Of a DNA stretch of 64,000 nt, positions 7,148-16,408 are shown piece after piece. A program made the position numbers and the translations under genes. Within the stretch, counting starts at the first letter, position 1, and every line of letters begins with the position of its first letter. The DNA comes from Candidatus Sericytochromatia bacterium. GTDB taxonomy: Bacteria > Cyanobacteriota > Sericytochromatia > UBA7694. Under the pieces are notes generated by a model. The model searched no databases. It saw nothing but the letters and a program-made list of their open reading frames with translations, and was not told where the DNA came from. The DNA lies in the NCBI GenBank assembly GCA_018780035.1, contig JADMKE010000024.1:372001-436000 (forward strand). Direction: 5' to 3'.

Positions 7148-9520
7148 TTAATGCAACCAGGTTTGAAAGGCCTGAAAAGACCGTTTGCACCATTTTTGAT
7201 GTTGGCTTTGAGCGGCATTAAAGCGGGACAAATAGGCCAAGAATGTGGGGCTATCGCGAAGATCCAAACGGCCATGATGCAGTGCAGAAGCCCCTTCACG
7301 CAGATTTAAATCTGACAAACAGGCAAGCAAGAGGCGGGCCCGCGTATGTGTTAGGGACAAAGCTTTAAACAAGTGTGTTTCTGGTAGTTCATCGGCCCCC
7401 TGTGCTTGAAACTTGGCCAAAACCATCTGAACCTGTTTCAATTCCTTAAAAGTGGGGGGAGGAGCGAGGTTCAACTCAGTGGGCAAAAAGGTTAGTTTTT
7501 CAGGCTGGGTGCAATTCAAAGCCGTTTGAAAAACACCTGAGTCACTGGGCAGCCAGTGGACGATCAAATGGCTACAATACAGGTTTTCCCAGGCCATGCT
7601 GTGCCGATCCTGGTTCAAGAGATCCGCCGGAGGGCACAAAATCCAAGTCTGTGAGTTAATTTCCGGGGATAATGTGGCAAAGCGTCGGCCATCCACCCAA
7701 CTGCCTAGTGTGGGTGTGTACTCACCTGCCAAGGGGGCTAAATTGACATAACGGCCCGTGTGAGGATGAAAAAAACAGATTCCCAAACCCACCTCATTTT
7801 CAGCAGAGACCTTCAACGTTTGCCTGGGAATGGTTGGAACAAGGACCGACTCCGCTGAATGGGGTTGAATTTGTTTTAGTTGTAATTCAAGACTGGTACG
7901 GCCTTTCCAGGTATTTTGTTGCAATTCGTAATGCAGGTCAAAATGGCTGTGTTCAGCCAATTCTGGTCGCCACATATTCCAACCTTTGAGCTTGAGTCCT
8001 GACGAAAACTCAGCAAAGAGATGCACCCCTTTGCGATCGGGGGCGACCTTTTGCAGGGGCACCTTGCGAGCGACAAAACTGGGCAAGGGGTTGCCCGCGC
8101 CAAAAGGCGCCAGGCGCTGCAAATCCTCCCAGAGCTCGTCATTGACAAGGTTGAGGCTGAGTTCGAGTTCGGCCATCGGTCTTAATTGCGGCGAACCCAA
8201 AGCTGTGTAAAAGTCTCCCAATCGCTGTTTGAGTTCATCTAATTTTGAAAGTGAGATCGAAAAGCCCCCAGCCTGGGCATGGCCCCCGTATTTGATAAAA
8301 AGGTCATCACAGCTCTGGAGTGCATGCAGAACATGAAAACCTTCAGGGGCACGAACAGATGCTTTGGCGATCTCCCCATCAATGGCCATCAAAAACACAG
8401 GGCGGCCATAACGTTCGACCAATTGGGAGCAGGTGATCCCCAAAATCCCAAATGGCCAGCCTGACTCCGCCAGAATCACAGGCCCGCTGGGCAATTCAAG
8501 ATCCAATTTGGCTGTTATTTCGTCTAAAAGGGCCTGGCCCATTTCCCGCCGGGCCTGATTAACCTGATTGAGATTTTCAGCTAAGCTTTCAGCTTCATCA
8601 TGGTCTTCAGCCAATAAGAGGTCCAAAGCAAGCATGGGGCTTTGCAATCGGCCCGCCGCATTGAGCAGGGGGATAACCCGAAAGGCCAGGGCCGTTTCAT
8701 CCAGTTCTGAGGCCCGGGTCTGTTTTTGCTGAAGCAAGGCCAAGAGGCCTGGTCGTTGGCTGTGTTTGATCTGTTTTAAAGCCGCTTTGACAAGACTGCG
8801 GTTAAAGCCCTTTAAAGGGGTCATGTCAGCAATGGTGCCGATGCCCGCCAATTCGAGCCAATGGTCCAGAGGCCGATTGCAGGCAAAATGGGGGTAAAGT
8901 AGGACGGCCAGCCAATAGGCCATGCCCACCCCCGATAAATTTTGTAACTCTGGAATTTTGAGCACCTCGGGATGGAGTACAAAGTCTGCAGGAGGCAACG
9001 TTTCTCCCAATCCATGGTGATCGGTAATCACCACGTGCATCCCCAGTTCTTGGGCTCGGGCAATTTCTTTCTGATTGCTGACGCCACAGTCAACGGTGAT
9101 CAATAATTGCGCCCCCGACTCGGCAAATCGCTCCAGAGTTGCCAGATTTAACCCGTAGCCCAAGGAACGGGTGGGCAAAAAGGGTTCAACCTGAAAACCA
9201 CTGCTGCGCAGGTATTCGGTCAAAATGGTGGTCCCCGTTAGGCCATCGGCATCATAATCGCCATGAATCACGATCAGGCCTTTGCGCTCATAGAGCGTGC
9301 GAAAAAGTGCCACCAATTCAGCTTCAAAGTCTGGGCGGGGCCAATTGAGCACGGGGTCAGATTCTAAAAATTCCTTTGCGACTTCGGGCAAGTCCAATTG
9401 GCGATTGAGCAATAATTGCGCCAAAAAATGCGAGACCCCTGCCTCTTTGGCAAAGTTTGCGACATTTTGATGTTGGGGAGGGAGCTGTGGCGAACGCCAA
9501 GTGGATGCCGTGGGGATCAT
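7148..9520 (-). CDS. recJ: Single-stranded-DNA-specific exonuclease RecJ
   Basis: RecJ degrades single-stranded DNA 5' to 3' in recombinational and mismatch repair. The DHH phosphoesterase motifs are all present: GDYDADG (about residue 88), VDCGVS, TDHHGLG (about 167) and the DHHA1-type GGHAQAGG (about 412). The C-terminal part beyond residue 550 is diverged and may serve protein contacts. I start at 9520, where the ATG overlaps the TGA of the TPR gene as ATGA, a translational-coupling signature; an ATG five codons upstream is possible. Length near 790 is somewhat above the common 550-750. Upstream is the TPR gene, downstream apt. Confidence 0.92.
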   Translation of the reverse strand: MIPTASTWRSPQLPPQHQNVANFAKEAGVSHFLAQLLLNRQLDLPEVAKEFLESDPVLNWPRPDFEAELVALFRTLYERKGLIVIHGDYDADGLTGTTILTEYLRSSGFQVEPFLPTRSLGYGLNLATLERFAESGAQLLITVDCGVSNQKEIARAQELGMHVVITDHHGLGETLPPADFVLHPEVLKIPELQNLSGVGMAYWLAVLLYPHFACNRPLDHWLELAGIGTIADMTPLKGFNRSLVKAALKQIKHSQRPGLLALLQQKQTRASELDETALAFRVIPLLNAAGRLQSPMLALDLLLAEDHDEAESLAENLNQVNQARREMGQALLDEITAKLDLELPSGPVILAESGWPFGILGITCSQLVERYGRPVFLMAIDGEIAKASVRAPEGFHVLHALQSCDDLFIKYGGHAQAGGFSISLSKLDELKQRLGDFYTALGSPQLRPMAELELSLNLVNDELWEDLQRLAPFGAGNPLPSFVARKVPLQKVAPDRKGVHLFAEFSSGLKLKGWNMWRPELAEHSHFDLHYELQQNTWKGRTSLELQLKQIQPHSAESVLVPTIPRQTLKVSAENEVGLGICFFHPHTGRYVNLAPLAGEYTPTLGSWVDGRRFATLSPEINSQTWILCPPADLLNQDRHSMAWENLYCSHLIVHWLPSDSGVFQTALNCTQPEKLTFLPTELNLAPPPTFKELKQVQMVLAKFQAQGADELPETHLFKALSLTHTRARLLLACLSDLNLREGASALHHGRLDLRDSPTFLAYLSRFNAAQSQHQKWCKRSFQAFQTWLH

Positions 9521-10395
9521 GACTTGGCCTGGCATTTAAGCGGTTTGCAAGCCCGCGAGTCGCCCAAACGACACGCCAGTTGAAGGTCTTTGCGGGCCTG
9601 TTTGCAGGGGCCCAGACGGTTGAGCAATAGTCCCCTTTCATACCGTGCTTGAATATGTTCAGGGTTTAATATCAGGGTATTTGAAAAGGCCTTGAGCGCT
9701 TCACTGGGATTTTCTGCAGCCAATTGCAGTCGTCCCCAGAAAAAATGGCTTTCAGGCAATTTGGGATTGAGGGCCAGGGCTTTTTTGAGATCGGTTTTGG
9801 CCAAAGTTAGATTTTTGGCTTCGAGCCAACTCAGCCCACGATTGGCCCAGAGTACCGCCTCTTGGGGATGTTTGCGCAATGCCAAGTCAAAATCAGCGCG
9901 GGCCACGGCTGTTTGTCCCAGGCGCAGCGAAGCCACTCCCCGCTGGTTCAAAGCAGTCAGGTCTTGGGGATAGCGTTTGAGAATCGAGGTCCAATCGGCC
10001 TGGGCTTTGGCATATTGCCCGAGCTGTGTCCAACTATCGGCACGCAGGGCCAGGGCTTTGATCGAACCGGGATTCTCTTTGAGAATGCGGTTATAATCAT
10101 CAATCGCTTCAGAAAAATGGGCGTGTTCGCGCAGCACTTCGGCGCGCAAATAATAGTCTTCACTGCTTTTGAGCGGGGCTTTTTTGAGTTTTTCCAACTC
10201 TTCCTGGGCTTCGTTTTTGACAGAAGGAATTTTGCCGCGATTGCCCCATTGCCCGCGTAAACTGGAGATTAGCAAGATCATCAAAAGCGCCACCAAACTG
10301 AGGCGAAAGGTCGGCGTGCGCCAGATCGGCAATTTGTTCTGGGGTTGAAGTTGGGCCAAAAGTTCTTCTGGGGTGGCTCTTTCACGTTTGTACAT
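9517..10395 (-). CDS. TPR-repeat membrane-anchored protein
   Basis: This 292-residue protein has a short cytosolic tail, one membrane helix (about residues 27-47, RLSLVALLMILLISSL) and a long C-terminal region of tetratricopeptide repeats from about residue 75 (for example YYLRAEVLREHAHFSEAIDDYNRIL, and ALNQRGVASLRLGQ). TPR arrays hold protein partners; here probably on the periplasmic face. The specific partner is unknown. It begins one base after the stop of the GH31 glucosidase and its own stop overlaps the recJ start as ATGA, so it is embedded in the array. Confidence 0.8.
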   Translation of the reverse strand: MYKRERATPEELLAQLQPQNKLPIWRTPTFRLSLVALLMILLISSLRGQWGNRGKIPSVKNEAQEELEKLKKAPLKSSEDYYLRAEVLREHAHFSEAIDDYNRILKENPGSIKALALRADSWTQLGQYAKAQADWTSILKRYPQDLTALNQRGVASLRLGQTAVARADFDLALRKHPQEAVLWANRGLSWLEAKNLTLAKTDLKKALALNPKLPESHFFWGRLQLAAENPSEALKAFSNTLILNPEHIQARYERGLLLNRLGPCKQARKDLQLACRLGDSRACKPLKCQAKS

Positions 10396-10396
10396 C

Positions 10397-12706
10397 TTAC
10401 CACTCCAAAAGCGCGTGAGAATTCAGCGCCAGGGAAAGTTGACCGGATTGGTATTCGTGGCTGACATTGCCACGCAGGGGGCCATGAAAAACCGGCATTT
10501 GCACGAGACAGGCCTGGGCGGGTGTCTGGTTCAGGATCAATTGCTGACCATCCCAGGAACCTGTCACTTCACGCCACTGGCCAGGGGCATCACCGTCGCC
10601 GGCATCTTGCCAAACCCGGCCCAAAATGGTTTGATCGGGGGCGACTTTCCAAATCAGGTCTTTCCACCAGGCATCTTTTGTTGACAACGCCGGGGCGACC
10701 AGGGGCAAAGCGCTGCCACAGCGTTGGAAAAGCGGCATCTGGGCCAAAGGTGTTTCACACAGAATCCACTCCTGCCCCTGGTAGCGTTTGCCAGTCCAAA
10801 AATCCTGCCAAGCCCCCGCGGGCAAATAGATCGCGCGGCGGCTCTGGCCGGGCCGCAAGACAGGTGCTGCCAGCAAATCCGGCCCCAAAAGGCATTGGTC
10901 ATGAATCTGCCAGGTCTGGGGATCATCTGGGTAAGCATACAAGAGGGGTCGCAAGAGTGGCTCACCCCTCTCAGCCGCCAGTTGCGCCAAACTGTAGAGA
11001 TAGGGCAAAAGTTGGTAACGCAGTTCTAAAGCTGACCGAATCAGACTCAACCAGGGCTCACCAAATTGCCAAGGCTCTTGGCGGCGACTGCCTTTGCCGG
11101 CATGGTTGCGCATAAAAGGGTACAAGACCCCCAATTGGGTCCAGCGCAGCAGCAATTCACCATCACAATCCCCCGAAAAGCCCCCAATATCCGCGCCAAC
11201 AAGGGGTACCCCTGAGAGGCCCAAGTTCATTAACATCGGCAAAGACATCTCCAAATGCTCCCAATAACTGCTGTTGTCACCCGTCCAAACCAGGGCATAT
11301 TTTTGGATGCCCGGACAGCCCGAACGGGTCAAAACAAAGGGGCGACAGTCGGGTTTTCGGGCCTTGAGACCTTCCCAGGTTGCCATCGCCATTTGGTAAC
11401 CATAGAGATTGTGCAATTCTGCGTGGCTGTGTTTGCCCTGGCGCAAATTTAAAGGCAACGTTTTGCCGGGGGTTTTAAACACCGCAGGTTCATTCATGTC
11501 GATCCAAAGTCCAGCCACGCCATTTAAACGGTAAAAATCCTGGCAGCGGCCCCACCAAGAACGCACTTCTGGTTGCGAAAAGTCTGGCCAAACAACCGGT
11601 TCGGGCCAAACCTCTCCCACATATTCGCGATCTTGTTGATCGCGAATAAAAGCCTGCAGCTGCCGACCACTCTCGTAAATGGGGTAGGCAGCCTCCTGTT
11701 TGACCCCTGGATCAACAATCACGACAGTGCGCAAGCCATGCGCCTGCAATTGAGCCGTTAATGCAGAGGGGTCGGGAAAGCGCTGTTTGCAAAAGCTAAA
11801 TACTTTGTAACCCTCCATATGGTCAATGTCCAACCAGAGGGCATCCAAAGGCAATTGATGCTCCCGATAGCCCTGGGCGATAGCCAAGACACTCTCTTGA
11901 TCGGGATAACTCCAGCGGCATTGGTGGGCACCCAGGGCCCAAAGCGGGGGCAAAGGTGCGCGGCCTGTCAAAGCAGAATAGGCTTTGACAATTTCCGCAG
12001 GGGTCGGGCCGGGAATCAGGTAGATATCCAGGGTGGGTCCAGCCGTATATACACTCATGCTGTCGGGGTCGCTATAACCCAAATCAAAACAACTGTACCA
12101 GCTTTCATCTAAATACAGCCCCAGATAATCGCTCTCACGGCGCAAGAGCATAAAAGGGTGTGATTGGTAGAGCGGATCAGCCTGGGGAGAGTGAAAAAAC
12201 TCGTCTTTTGTCCAATTTCTCCAGATCCTTCCGCGTTTATTCAGAAAACCCGTGCGCTCACCCAGTCCATAAATCGCATCTTGTGGGCCGAGAGCCAGAT
12301 TCAGACTGAGACCCGATCCCCAGGGCAGACCATCGCTGCCGTCGAGGGCCGGATGGCGCAAACCCGCAGGCGGCAAATTTTCTTGTCGGATAAAGGGCAT
12401 ATCGCAGGTTATGCCCAAGGCCTTTAAAAAGCCAAACTGCCAATAAAAGGGCGCGAGATTGAGTTGCAGACCAGGCCCAGCTTCGGCACTGAGAGCAAGG
12501 CCTGCGGGATTTTCTGAGGTTTGAAAGGGCTGAATACTTTGGGGCTCCAAGACCCAAGAGCTTTTCTGGCAGTCTTCAGGCCGGTGCCAGATTAACAACC
12601 GCCAGATCCCGCCTGGCAAAGCTTGAAAGCGGGCCTGAAAACGGCTACCTTGAAGCTCCAAAGCCAAAGCTGAAATCCGGTAGGAATAAAAAGACAATTG
12701 ACTCAT
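10397..12706 (-). CDS. Alpha-glucosidase, glycoside hydrolase family 31
   Basis: The protein hydrolyses terminal alpha-linked glucose (or related) residues. It carries the GH31 catalytic signature GLWIDMNEPAVF with the nucleophile Asp at residue 403, the upstream LDALWLDIDHMEGYKVF strand, the acid/base region WTGDNSSYW, and RNHAGKGSRRQEPW at the substrate pocket. A GLGERTG loop typical of the N-terminal beta-sandwich is at about 148. At 769 residues it has family length, with no signal peptide, so it probably acts on cytosolic maltodextrins or glycogen fragments. AAAGGGGA precedes the ATG. Exact substrate (maltose, xylosides or sulfoquinovosides) cannot be decided from the motif alone. Confidence 0.9.
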   Translation of the reverse strand: MSQLSFYSYRISALALELQGSRFQARFQALPGGIWRLLIWHRPEDCQKSSWVLEPQSIQPFQTSENPAGLALSAEAGPGLQLNLAPFYWQFGFLKALGITCDMPFIRQENLPPAGLRHPALDGSDGLPWGSGLSLNLALGPQDAIYGLGERTGFLNKRGRIWRNWTKDEFFHSPQADPLYQSHPFMLLRRESDYLGLYLDESWYSCFDLGYSDPDSMSVYTAGPTLDIYLIPGPTPAEIVKAYSALTGRAPLPPLWALGAHQCRWSYPDQESVLAIAQGYREHQLPLDALWLDIDHMEGYKVFSFCKQRFPDPSALTAQLQAHGLRTVVIVDPGVKQEAAYPIYESGRQLQAFIRDQQDREYVGEVWPEPVVWPDFSQPEVRSWWGRCQDFYRLNGVAGLWIDMNEPAVFKTPGKTLPLNLRQGKHSHAELHNLYGYQMAMATWEGLKARKPDCRPFVLTRSGCPGIQKYALVWTGDNSSYWEHLEMSLPMLMNLGLSGVPLVGADIGGFSGDCDGELLLRWTQLGVLYPFMRNHAGKGSRRQEPWQFGEPWLSLIRSALELRYQLLPYLYSLAQLAAERGEPLLRPLLYAYPDDPQTWQIHDQCLLGPDLLAAPVLRPGQSRRAIYLPAGAWQDFWTGKRYQGQEWILCETPLAQMPLFQRCGSALPLVAPALSTKDAWWKDLIWKVAPDQTILGRVWQDAGDGDAPGQWREVTGSWDGQQLILNQTPAQACLVQMPVFHGPLRGNVSHEYQSGQLSLALNSHALLEW

Positions 12707-12744
12707 CGGATTCCCCTTTTTAACGCTGTCTCAATAGTCGGATC

Positions 12745-13923
12745 TTAAACAGCCTCACCCGCAGCAGTCCCCGAGGCCCAGGCCCATTGAAAATTATACC
12801 CTCCCAGCCATCCGGTGACATCTAAGAGTTCGCCGATCAAATACAAACCCGGCACATGACGCGATTCCATCGTTTTGGAGGAGACTTCGCGGGTGTCCAA
12901 GCCCCCAGTGGTCACTTCAGCTTTGGCATATCCTGCCGTGCCTGCGGGTTCAAAACGCCAGGCCTGCAAAGCCTGACAGAGACGCTCCCCTTCGTTGGCA
13001 GTGAATTGAAAAGGGGGTTTTGCAGGAAAATACAGCTCTTGCCAGGCCCGCACAAATCGTTTGGGCAAAAATTCATCCAAGAGAGTGGTAATTTGGGCTT
13101 GGCGCTTTTCTTTTTGCCATGCCAAAAGGGTTTGGGCCAAATTGAATTCAGGCAAAAAATTGATCGTCAGGGCCTGGCCCGGCTGCCAATAAGAAGAAAT
13201 CTGCAAAATGGCGGGGCCACTCAGGCCAAAATGGGCAAAGAGTGTGTTTTCGCGAAAACGCGCGCTGGGCAAACTGACCTCTGTATCGAGGGCCAGCCCT
13301 CGCAATTCAACCAGGGCCAATTGGGCCTGAGAGAAAGTCAGCGGGACCAATCCTGGTTGGGTCTCTACCCGTTGATGGCCAAATTGTTTGGCGATGCGGT
13401 AGCCAAAGTCAGTCGCCCCCATTTTGGGAATCGAGAGCCCCCCTGTGGCCAGCACCAAGGCCCGAGCTAGAAACGTCTGATCGGGGGTATCGAGCACAAA
13501 TTCCGACTCACCTTTGCGGATGCGCTGCACACGGACGCCTGTATACAGTTTGACACCGGCTTCCGTGCATTCCTTGAGCAGCAGATCCAAAATGTCTTGG
13601 GCCGAGCGATCACAAAAGAGCTGCCCCAGTTTTTTTTCGTGGTAGGGAATGCCATGGGCCTCAACCATTTCAATGAAATCACCAGGGGTAAACCGGGCCA
13701 GGGCAGATTTGCAAAAATGGGGGTTTTGTGAGAGGTAATTTTCGGGCCCAGCATAGAGATTGGTGAAATTACACCGCCCCCCACCTGAGATCAAAATTTT
13801 GCGCCCAGGCTTGGGTTGGTGTTCCAAAACCAAGACCTTTTTGCCCCGTTTACCAGCAGTCAGGGCGCACATCAAGCCTGCAGCTCCGGCACCAATTACG
13901 ATCACATCCCAGATCTGTGTCAA
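12745..13923 (-). CDS. HI0933/BaiN-family NAD(P)/FAD-dependent flavoprotein
   Basis: An FAD-binding oxidoreductase of the HI0933 family, whose members are mostly of unknown substrate (some reduce bile-acid intermediates). The dinucleotide-binding motif VIVIGAGAAGLMCALTAGKRG is at the N-terminus, followed by the family signature KILISGGGRCNFTN and a closing GGYNFQWAWASGTAAG that also contacts FAD. The middle holds the HI0933 beta-barrel insert. Length 392 is normal. It lies 9 bp after a hypothetical gene and 38 bp before the GH31 gene, on the same strand. Cytosolic; no signal peptide. Confidence 0.88.
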   Translation of the reverse strand: MTQIWDVIVIGAGAAGLMCALTAGKRGKKVLVLEHQPKPGRKILISGGGRCNFTNLYAGPENYLSQNPHFCKSALARFTPGDFIEMVEAHGIPYHEKKLGQLFCDRSAQDILDLLLKECTEAGVKLYTGVRVQRIRKGESEFVLDTPDQTFLARALVLATGGLSIPKMGATDFGYRIAKQFGHQRVETQPGLVPLTFSQAQLALVELRGLALDTEVSLPSARFRENTLFAHFGLSGPAILQISSYWQPGQALTINFLPEFNLAQTLLAWQKEKRQAQITTLLDEFLPKRFVRAWQELYFPAKPPFQFTANEGERLCQALQAWRFEPAGTAGYAKAEVTTGGLDTREVSSKTMESRHVPGLYLIGELLDVTGWLGGYNFQWAWASGTAAGEAV

Positions 13924-13932
13924 AGCGTCAGC

Positions 13933-15363
13933 CTATTCTTCGTCGCCTTCGTATTCCAACTCCAGATAACCCTGGGCCTCCAAAGCAGCCAACAACGCAC
14001 CCACGGCTTCATGCCCCATCTGCTCCTCAATTTCTTTGAGCAGGCCATCGAGCACCTCAATGCCCTGGTCTTCGAGCATCGCACCGACTGAATCCACCAA
14101 CTCATCAGGGATATCAGGAAAATCTTCGTCAAAATGGCGACTGTCTTCGGGGTTGTCACTCAAGGGGCTGGACTGGTTAAGGGTTTGGGCAAAGACCTGA
14201 GCCTCAGCCTGAAATTCAGCAGCTTCACGCCCAAGCGGGCAGGGCCAGCGATGTACAAAATCATAGCCCCAAAGTGCATTGCTGCGCTGTTCAATTAAGA
14301 TCGGACGCAGTTTTTCAACCCAATTCATGACCTGGCCGCGCAAGGCAGGTTTACACAGGCCACATTCCACCAGCCAGTCATAGACATGGGGCAGGCCCCA
14401 GAGCAGGGTGAAGGCGTCGAGTAAATCCCAATTGGGGTCAAATTCCAGCCGTTCAAAATAGGCATGCAGACGGGCTTCGTCAATCTGAACCAATTTTTCT
14501 AAGGAGGGCAGGGGATCCGGTGCGTCCGTCAACCACATTTCGAGGGCATGTTGAACCATGTCTCCCCCTGTAAACAGGTTGAGCCGATGTTGTTTGTACA
14601 TCCAGCGACTAAAAATTAAACGGCTGTGAAAGAGGCCCAATTCAGGGTCCCCGTCGGCAAGTGCCGTTCTCAGGCGGTTGAACTGGACTTTATCTGATGA
14701 TTCCCATTGTTCGCGGAAAAAAGCCTGTTCTTGTTTGGTTTTGATGCCCAAATCGCGCAAACCGCTTTCGAAGGGTTTCCAAGGCGGATCCACCCCTTCT
14801 TGCAGGGCATGGGTAATTTGTTCGAAAAGGTAATGAATGCGATGCTGCTCCAAAGAAAAGTCGAGTAAATCATCTTCTTCGAGCGCTTTTTTGCCCAATT
14901 TTTTCGCCAATTTATCCGCGAGTTCGGCGGCAGCTTTGGGATAACCATAATAAGCCAGACTTTTGAGAATCAAGGTATAAGGGGGAGGCACTTCCAACTG
15001 GGGATCGAGCCAAACCGCAAACAACGTCTCAAATTTTTCGGGTTGTTTGAGAAAAAGGGCTTCTTGGAGGTCGATCAAAGCTTGAATCCCACGAATTTGG
15101 GCATAAGAGGCAGGGGCTTTGGCTTCCAGCAAGGCTGTTAAGGCTTTTTGCTCGGCCAGAAGATTGTTATGGCCCAAGATCTGACTCACACTGGCGACAG
15201 CATAGCTGAGCACATCGGGCTCCAAGGCCAAAACGGGTTCGTTGAGGGTGGTGAGCAATAATTCATACCGGCCTTTGGGAGAGGCCTGTTGAAAGCGCTC
15301 CAGCCATTTTTCCTGTTTGTGTGCCTGAAAAGAAATGGGTTCTGAGGGTTCTGGGTGGGTCAT
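13933..15363 (-). CDS. Hypothetical protein, 476 residues
   Basis: No family was recognised. The protein is soluble, rich in Leu, Glu and aromatic residues, and largely helical; the arrangement of AxxLxxLL segments suggests a helical-repeat fold. The last 70 residues are strongly acidic, ending in an acidic helix pair (EDQGIEVLDGLLKEIEEQ). The start at 15363 has AAGGAG seven bases upstream; the frame can be extended by 13 codons without a ribosome site. It is the first gene of the minus-strand array down to rel and lies only 9 bp before the flavoprotein gene. It diverges from the Crp/Fnr gene. Confidence 0.75.
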   Translation of the reverse strand: MTHPEPSEPISFQAHKQEKWLERFQQASPKGRYELLLTTLNEPVLALEPDVLSYAVASVSQILGHNNLLAEQKALTALLEAKAPASYAQIRGIQALIDLQEALFLKQPEKFETLFAVWLDPQLEVPPPYTLILKSLAYYGYPKAAAELADKLAKKLGKKALEEDDLLDFSLEQHRIHYLFEQITHALQEGVDPPWKPFESGLRDLGIKTKQEQAFFREQWESSDKVQFNRLRTALADGDPELGLFHSRLIFSRWMYKQHRLNLFTGGDMVQHALEMWLTDAPDPLPSLEKLVQIDEARLHAYFERLEFDPNWDLLDAFTLLWGLPHVYDWLVECGLCKPALRGQVMNWVEKLRPILIEQRSNALWGYDFVHRWPCPLGREAAEFQAEAQVFAQTLNQSSPLSDNPEDSRHFDEDFPDIPDELVDSVGAMLEDQGIEVLDGLLKEIEEQMGHEAVGALLAALEAQGYLELEYEGDEE

Positions 15364-15494
15364 GGCCTGCTCCTTGAAAGATCGCTGAATACATGCTATC
15401 ACAGCTTGTCTGAGCCCAGTGAAAATGGGGGCTTTTGGAAATGGCTTTAGATCTGTGTTAGCGTAAAGAGCCAGCCCAAGATCAGGAGATACAC

Positions 15495-16124
15495 ATGAAC
15501 CCAGACCTACTCAAAACAAAATTCAGTGCCTTTAGTCCAGAATTAATTTTGGCCTTGATCAGCGCAGGACGCCCCCTGAGCTTTGCAAATGAACAAGAAA
15601 TATTGGGGCCGGGCAGCGAAGTCAGTTTGATTCCCTTGGTGCTCAAAGGCAGTATCCGGGTTTTGCGTGACGACCCCTCTGGCAAAGAAATTTTGCTCTA
15701 TTATATCCAGCCAGGGGAATCTTGTGTGCTCTCCATTTTGGCAGGCACCAAGGCCCAACGCAGCCAAATTCGGGCCATTGCCCAGGCCGACACAGAGGTT
15801 TGGGTCTTTCCCAGTCATTGTTTAAAATTGTGGGCCCAAAACCATGCCAGCTGGAACCAATTTGTGCTGGAGCTGTATACCATTCGCTTTGAAGAATTGG
15901 TACAGGTGGTCAACGAATTGGCCTTCAGCCGGGTGGATGAACGCCTTTTGGATTTGCTGCAAACCCGGGCAAAATTGGCGGGCGGGACATTGATTCAAGC
16001 CACTCACCAGCAATTGGCTGATGAATTGGGCACGGCCCGAGAAGTGGTTTCGCGTCTGCTGAAAAAATTAGAACAAGAAAAGCGGGTCGAATTGGGCCGG
16101 GGAAAAATAATTTGGCTTGGGTAA
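15495..16124 (+). CDS. Crp/Fnr-family transcriptional regulator
   Basis: A 209-residue regulator with an N-terminal cupin-like sensor domain (LVLKGSIRVLRDDPSGKEILLYYIQPGESCVLS) and a C-terminal winged helix (THQQLADELGTAREVVSRLLKKLE, residues about 168-191) whose recognition helix begins at TAREVVSR. There is no cysteine cluster at the N-terminus, so it is not a classical iron-sulfur Fnr; a single Cys sits in GESCVLS, as in several redox or sulfide-responsive members. AGGAGA precedes the ATG. The next gene is a DUF2892 membrane protein, and a palindrome overlapping this gene's stop codon may be its own or a sister regulator's operator. The ligand is unknown. Confidence 0.9.
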   Translation: MNPDLLKTKFSAFSPELILALISAGRPLSFANEQEILGPGSEVSLIPLVLKGSIRVLRDDPSGKEILLYYIQPGESCVLSILAGTKAQRSQIRAIAQADTEVWVFPSHCLKLWAQNHASWNQFVLELYTIRFEELVQVVNELAFSRVDERLLDLLQTRAKLAGGTLIQATHQQLADELGTAREVVSRLLKKLEQEKRVELGRGKIIWLG

Positions 16125-16167
16125 CTAAAGTTACTGAACAAAAATACAGTAGGGGGTATTCTATAAA
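16121..16167 (+). promoter_or_regulatory. GTA-N8-TAC palindrome and promoter for the DUF2892 gene
   Basis: GTAACT-AA-AGTTAC (16121-16134) is a perfect 6+6 inverted repeat that also fits GTA-N8-TAC, the NtcA-type Crp/Fnr site. A -10-like TATTCT (16157-16162) starts 22 bp after it, the class II activator spacing; an overlapping better hexamer TATAAA is at 16162-16167. The stop codon of the Crp/Fnr gene lies inside the palindrome. Inference: the DUF2892 gene is activated by a Crp/Fnr-family protein. Confidence 0.45.
16143..16160. promoter_or_regulatory. AATAC-N8-GTATT inverted repeat
   Basis: AATAC (16143-16147) and GTATT (16156-16160) flank an 8-base spacer AGTAGGGG. The G-rich right half resembles operators of CsoR/CstR-type repressors, and the same ATAC-N8-GTAT form recurs before the ETHE1-like gene (43865-43880). 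Confidence 0.35.
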
Positions 16168-16195
16168 TATAAGAATGATTAAGAGGTAACACACC

Positions 16196-16390
16196 ATGAA
16201 AGTCAATGAAGGAACGATCGATCGGGGAATACGCTTTGTCTTGGCCGCCACCTTGGCAGGCTATGGCATGATGACAGGTTCTTGGCTCGGCCTGCTGGCC
16301 CTGGTACCCTTGGGCACTGCCGTTGCGGGTTGGTGCCCACTCTACCAACTCTTTGGTATGAGTACCTGCCCAATTGAGAAAAAAATCTAG
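16196..16390 (+). CDS. DUF2892 small inner-membrane protein
   Basis: A 64-residue membrane protein with two predicted helices, beginning MKVNEGTIDRGIRFVLAA, which is the standard start of the DUF2892 family (also the membrane half of YgaP rhodaneses). It contains WCPLYQLFGMSTCP, with the two conserved Cys around the second helix. Such proteins usually accompany sulfur-transfer or redox genes. AAGAGG precedes the ATG. It follows the Crp/Fnr gene by 71 bp, with its own promoter signals between. A strong terminator follows. Precise role unknown. Confidence 0.85.
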   Translation: MKVNEGTIDRGIRFVLAATLAGYGMMTGSWLGLLALVPLGTAVAGWCPLYQLFGMSTCPIEKKI

Positions 16391-16408
16391 ATTGTATCTC
16401 TTCAGAAC

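Noticed and set aside
10522..11115. A 197-codon plus-strand ORF
   Set aside because: Antisense to the GH31 gene, low-complexity and Arg/Ser-rich in the way of shadow frames.
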